Source: Pedobacter ginsengisoli
Lineage (GTDB): Bacteria > Bacteroidota > Bacteroidia > Sphingobacteriales > Sphingobacteriaceae
Assembly: GCF_002736205.1 (NCBI RefSeq)
Contig: NZ_CP024091.1
Location: 1,240,001 to 1,304,000, forward strand
Direction of reading: 5' to 3'
DNA length: 64,000 bases
Positions 63,329 to 64,000 of the stretch are shown here, in pieces. The position numbers were made by a program, and so were the translations under genes. The notes under the pieces were generated by a model that did no database searches, was not told the origin of the DNA, and saw nothing but the letters and a program-made list of their open reading frames with translations. Each line of letters starts with the position of its first letter. Position 1 is the first letter of the stretch.

Positions 63329-64000
63329 TTAAGCTTGTTGAAACTGATTTACTGTTTCTGTATTTTCAGATCTTTTTAACTGGAATCGTGTAATAAATAC
63401 CAGAAGGCCAATTATGGCTACTCCAATACCGATGTAATGAAATGCATCGGCATAGGTAAGGTGTTCTGATTTAAATAGAAAGCCTACCAGCATAGCGCCA
63501 ATGTTTCCGCCTGCACCTACAATGCCGCTTACTGAACCAATTGCATCTTTATTAATAAAAGGTACAATGCCATAAGTTCCACCATTGGCCATCTTTAGGA
63601 ATAGTGCAAATAAAAGCATTGCTGCTATTGCCAGGCCTAATGTTTGAGATTGCGCAAACAAACTAATGCCAATTCCTTCTAAAACTAAAAGCATCCCTAG
63701 TAATATTCCTTTGCCTCTAAGACCATATGATTTTCCTACTTTATCGCTAACAAAACCGCCTAGTGCCCTTGCAAAAATATTCATACCACCAAATATGCTT
63801 GCCATTGCACCGGCCATGATGATTGATGCTCCAAACTGATCTGTAAAAAAGGTTGCAGCTACATTATCAACTGTTATTTCTATGCCAAAACATGCCGCAT
63901 AAGCTAATGCTAACACCCATGTTCTGTAATCTTTTAATGCCGTTATAAAAGAACCCTTTTGGGCTTTTTTAACTTTAATAACCTGCAGGTCTTTAAAGTT
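63329..64000 (-). CDS. narK: NarK-type nitrate/nitrite MFS transporter (5' end outside window)
   Basis: The frame is open to the window end, so at least the N-terminal helices are outside. The visible 223 residues start NFKDLQVIKVKKAQKGSF and show NarK/NasA-type MFS motifs: TAALKDYRTWVLALAYAACFG-like helix, EITVDNVAATFFTDQFGAS, GGMNIFARALGGFVSDKVGK and the nitrate signature GGTYGIVPFINKDAIGSVSG. About six helices remain. It imports nitrate or exports nitrite and is the first visible gene of the nitrate operon on this strand. Confidence 0.9.
   Translation of the reverse strand, partial: NFKDLQVIKVKKAQKGSFITALKDYRTWVLALAYAACFGIEITVDNVAATFFTDQFGASIIMAGAMASIFGGMNIFARALGGFVSDKVGKSYGLRGKGILLGMLLVLEGIGISLFAQSQTLGLAIAAMLLFALFLKMANGGTYGIVPFINKDAIGSVSGIVGAGGNIGAMLVGFLFKSEHLTYADAFHYIGIGVAIIGLLVFITRFQLKRSENTETVNQFQQA

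Noticed and set aside
1..64000. tRNA genes
   Set aside because: I looked for T-arm (GGTTCGA-type) and acceptor pairings in the intergenic regions and found none.

Overview
The window comes from a Bacteroidota chromosome, most likely a Sphingobacteriaceae/Pedobacter-like soil or freshwater heterotroph. This is inferred from the AT-rich sequence, a TonB receptor paired with a DUF4249 lipoprotein, the lack of strong Shine-Dalgarno sites, several TAnnTTTG-type -7 promoter elements, and the gene families present (GH95, ThuA, DUF1080, PVC-type heme proteins, DPP-IV, class II xylose isomerase). No tRNA, rRNA or CRISPR array was seen. One structural RNA, RNase P RNA, lies at 51240-51612 on the minus strand.

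Layout. 1-4.3 kb: 3' part of a TonB-dependent receptor, its DUF4249 partner, a GAF histidine kinase and an aldose-epimerase-like protein. 4.4-15.2 kb: a CHASE/PAS histidine kinase, an MCE/Mla lipid transporter (permease, ATPase, MlaD), a DPP-IV-type peptidase, an LTA-synthase-like sulfatase, a small secreted protein and an enoyl-CoA hydratase. 15.3-17.5 kb: a decayed patch with an IS1182-like element, whose transposase has a premature TGA, abutting a polyvalent-protein kinase remnant with an in-frame TAG. 17.6-30.5 kb: sugar metabolism, with a GH95 alpha-L-fucosidase and MFS transporter, a heme-c/HEAT lipoprotein and ThuA protein, and a LacI regulator divergent from xylulokinase, xylose isomerase and a Na+/sugar symporter. 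A palindromic operator overlaps the predicted -33 element of the xyl promoter.

30.4-51.2 kb: comEC directly downstream of a gene fusing a ComEA-like HhH domain to a predicted outer-membrane barrel, then MerR, alaS, a DUF1080 protein, a GntP/RidA/D-threonine-aldolase-like/dipeptidase operon, gatB, a TlpA-like thioredoxin lipoprotein, a PhoB-like regulator behind a Pho-box-like triple repeat, an RluA-type pseudouridine synthase, a ClC channel and an NtrC-like activator. 51.2-54.1 kb: rnpB, a 23-residue-repeat protein, an ECF sigma factor, a GreA/Rnk-like factor and small ORFs.

54.2-64 kb: a nitrate-assimilation island. An FNR/CRP regulator with FNR-like cysteines faces a long minus-strand operon. 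Read in transcription order it holds a NarK-type transporter (cut by the window end), a large assimilatory nitrate reductase fused to a flavoprotein, a sulfite/nitrite-reductase-like protein with a rubredoxin tail, a TauE/SafE permease, and moaA, moaD, moaE and mobA for molybdenum cofactor, followed by a small secreted protein. The nitrate reductase frame breaks at a run of nine A residues, and a cysteine-rich BFD-like [2Fe-2S] domain follows in another frame. This is either a mutation or sequencing error, or polymerase-slippage recoding. It and the HhH-barrel/comEC pair are the most noteworthy observations.
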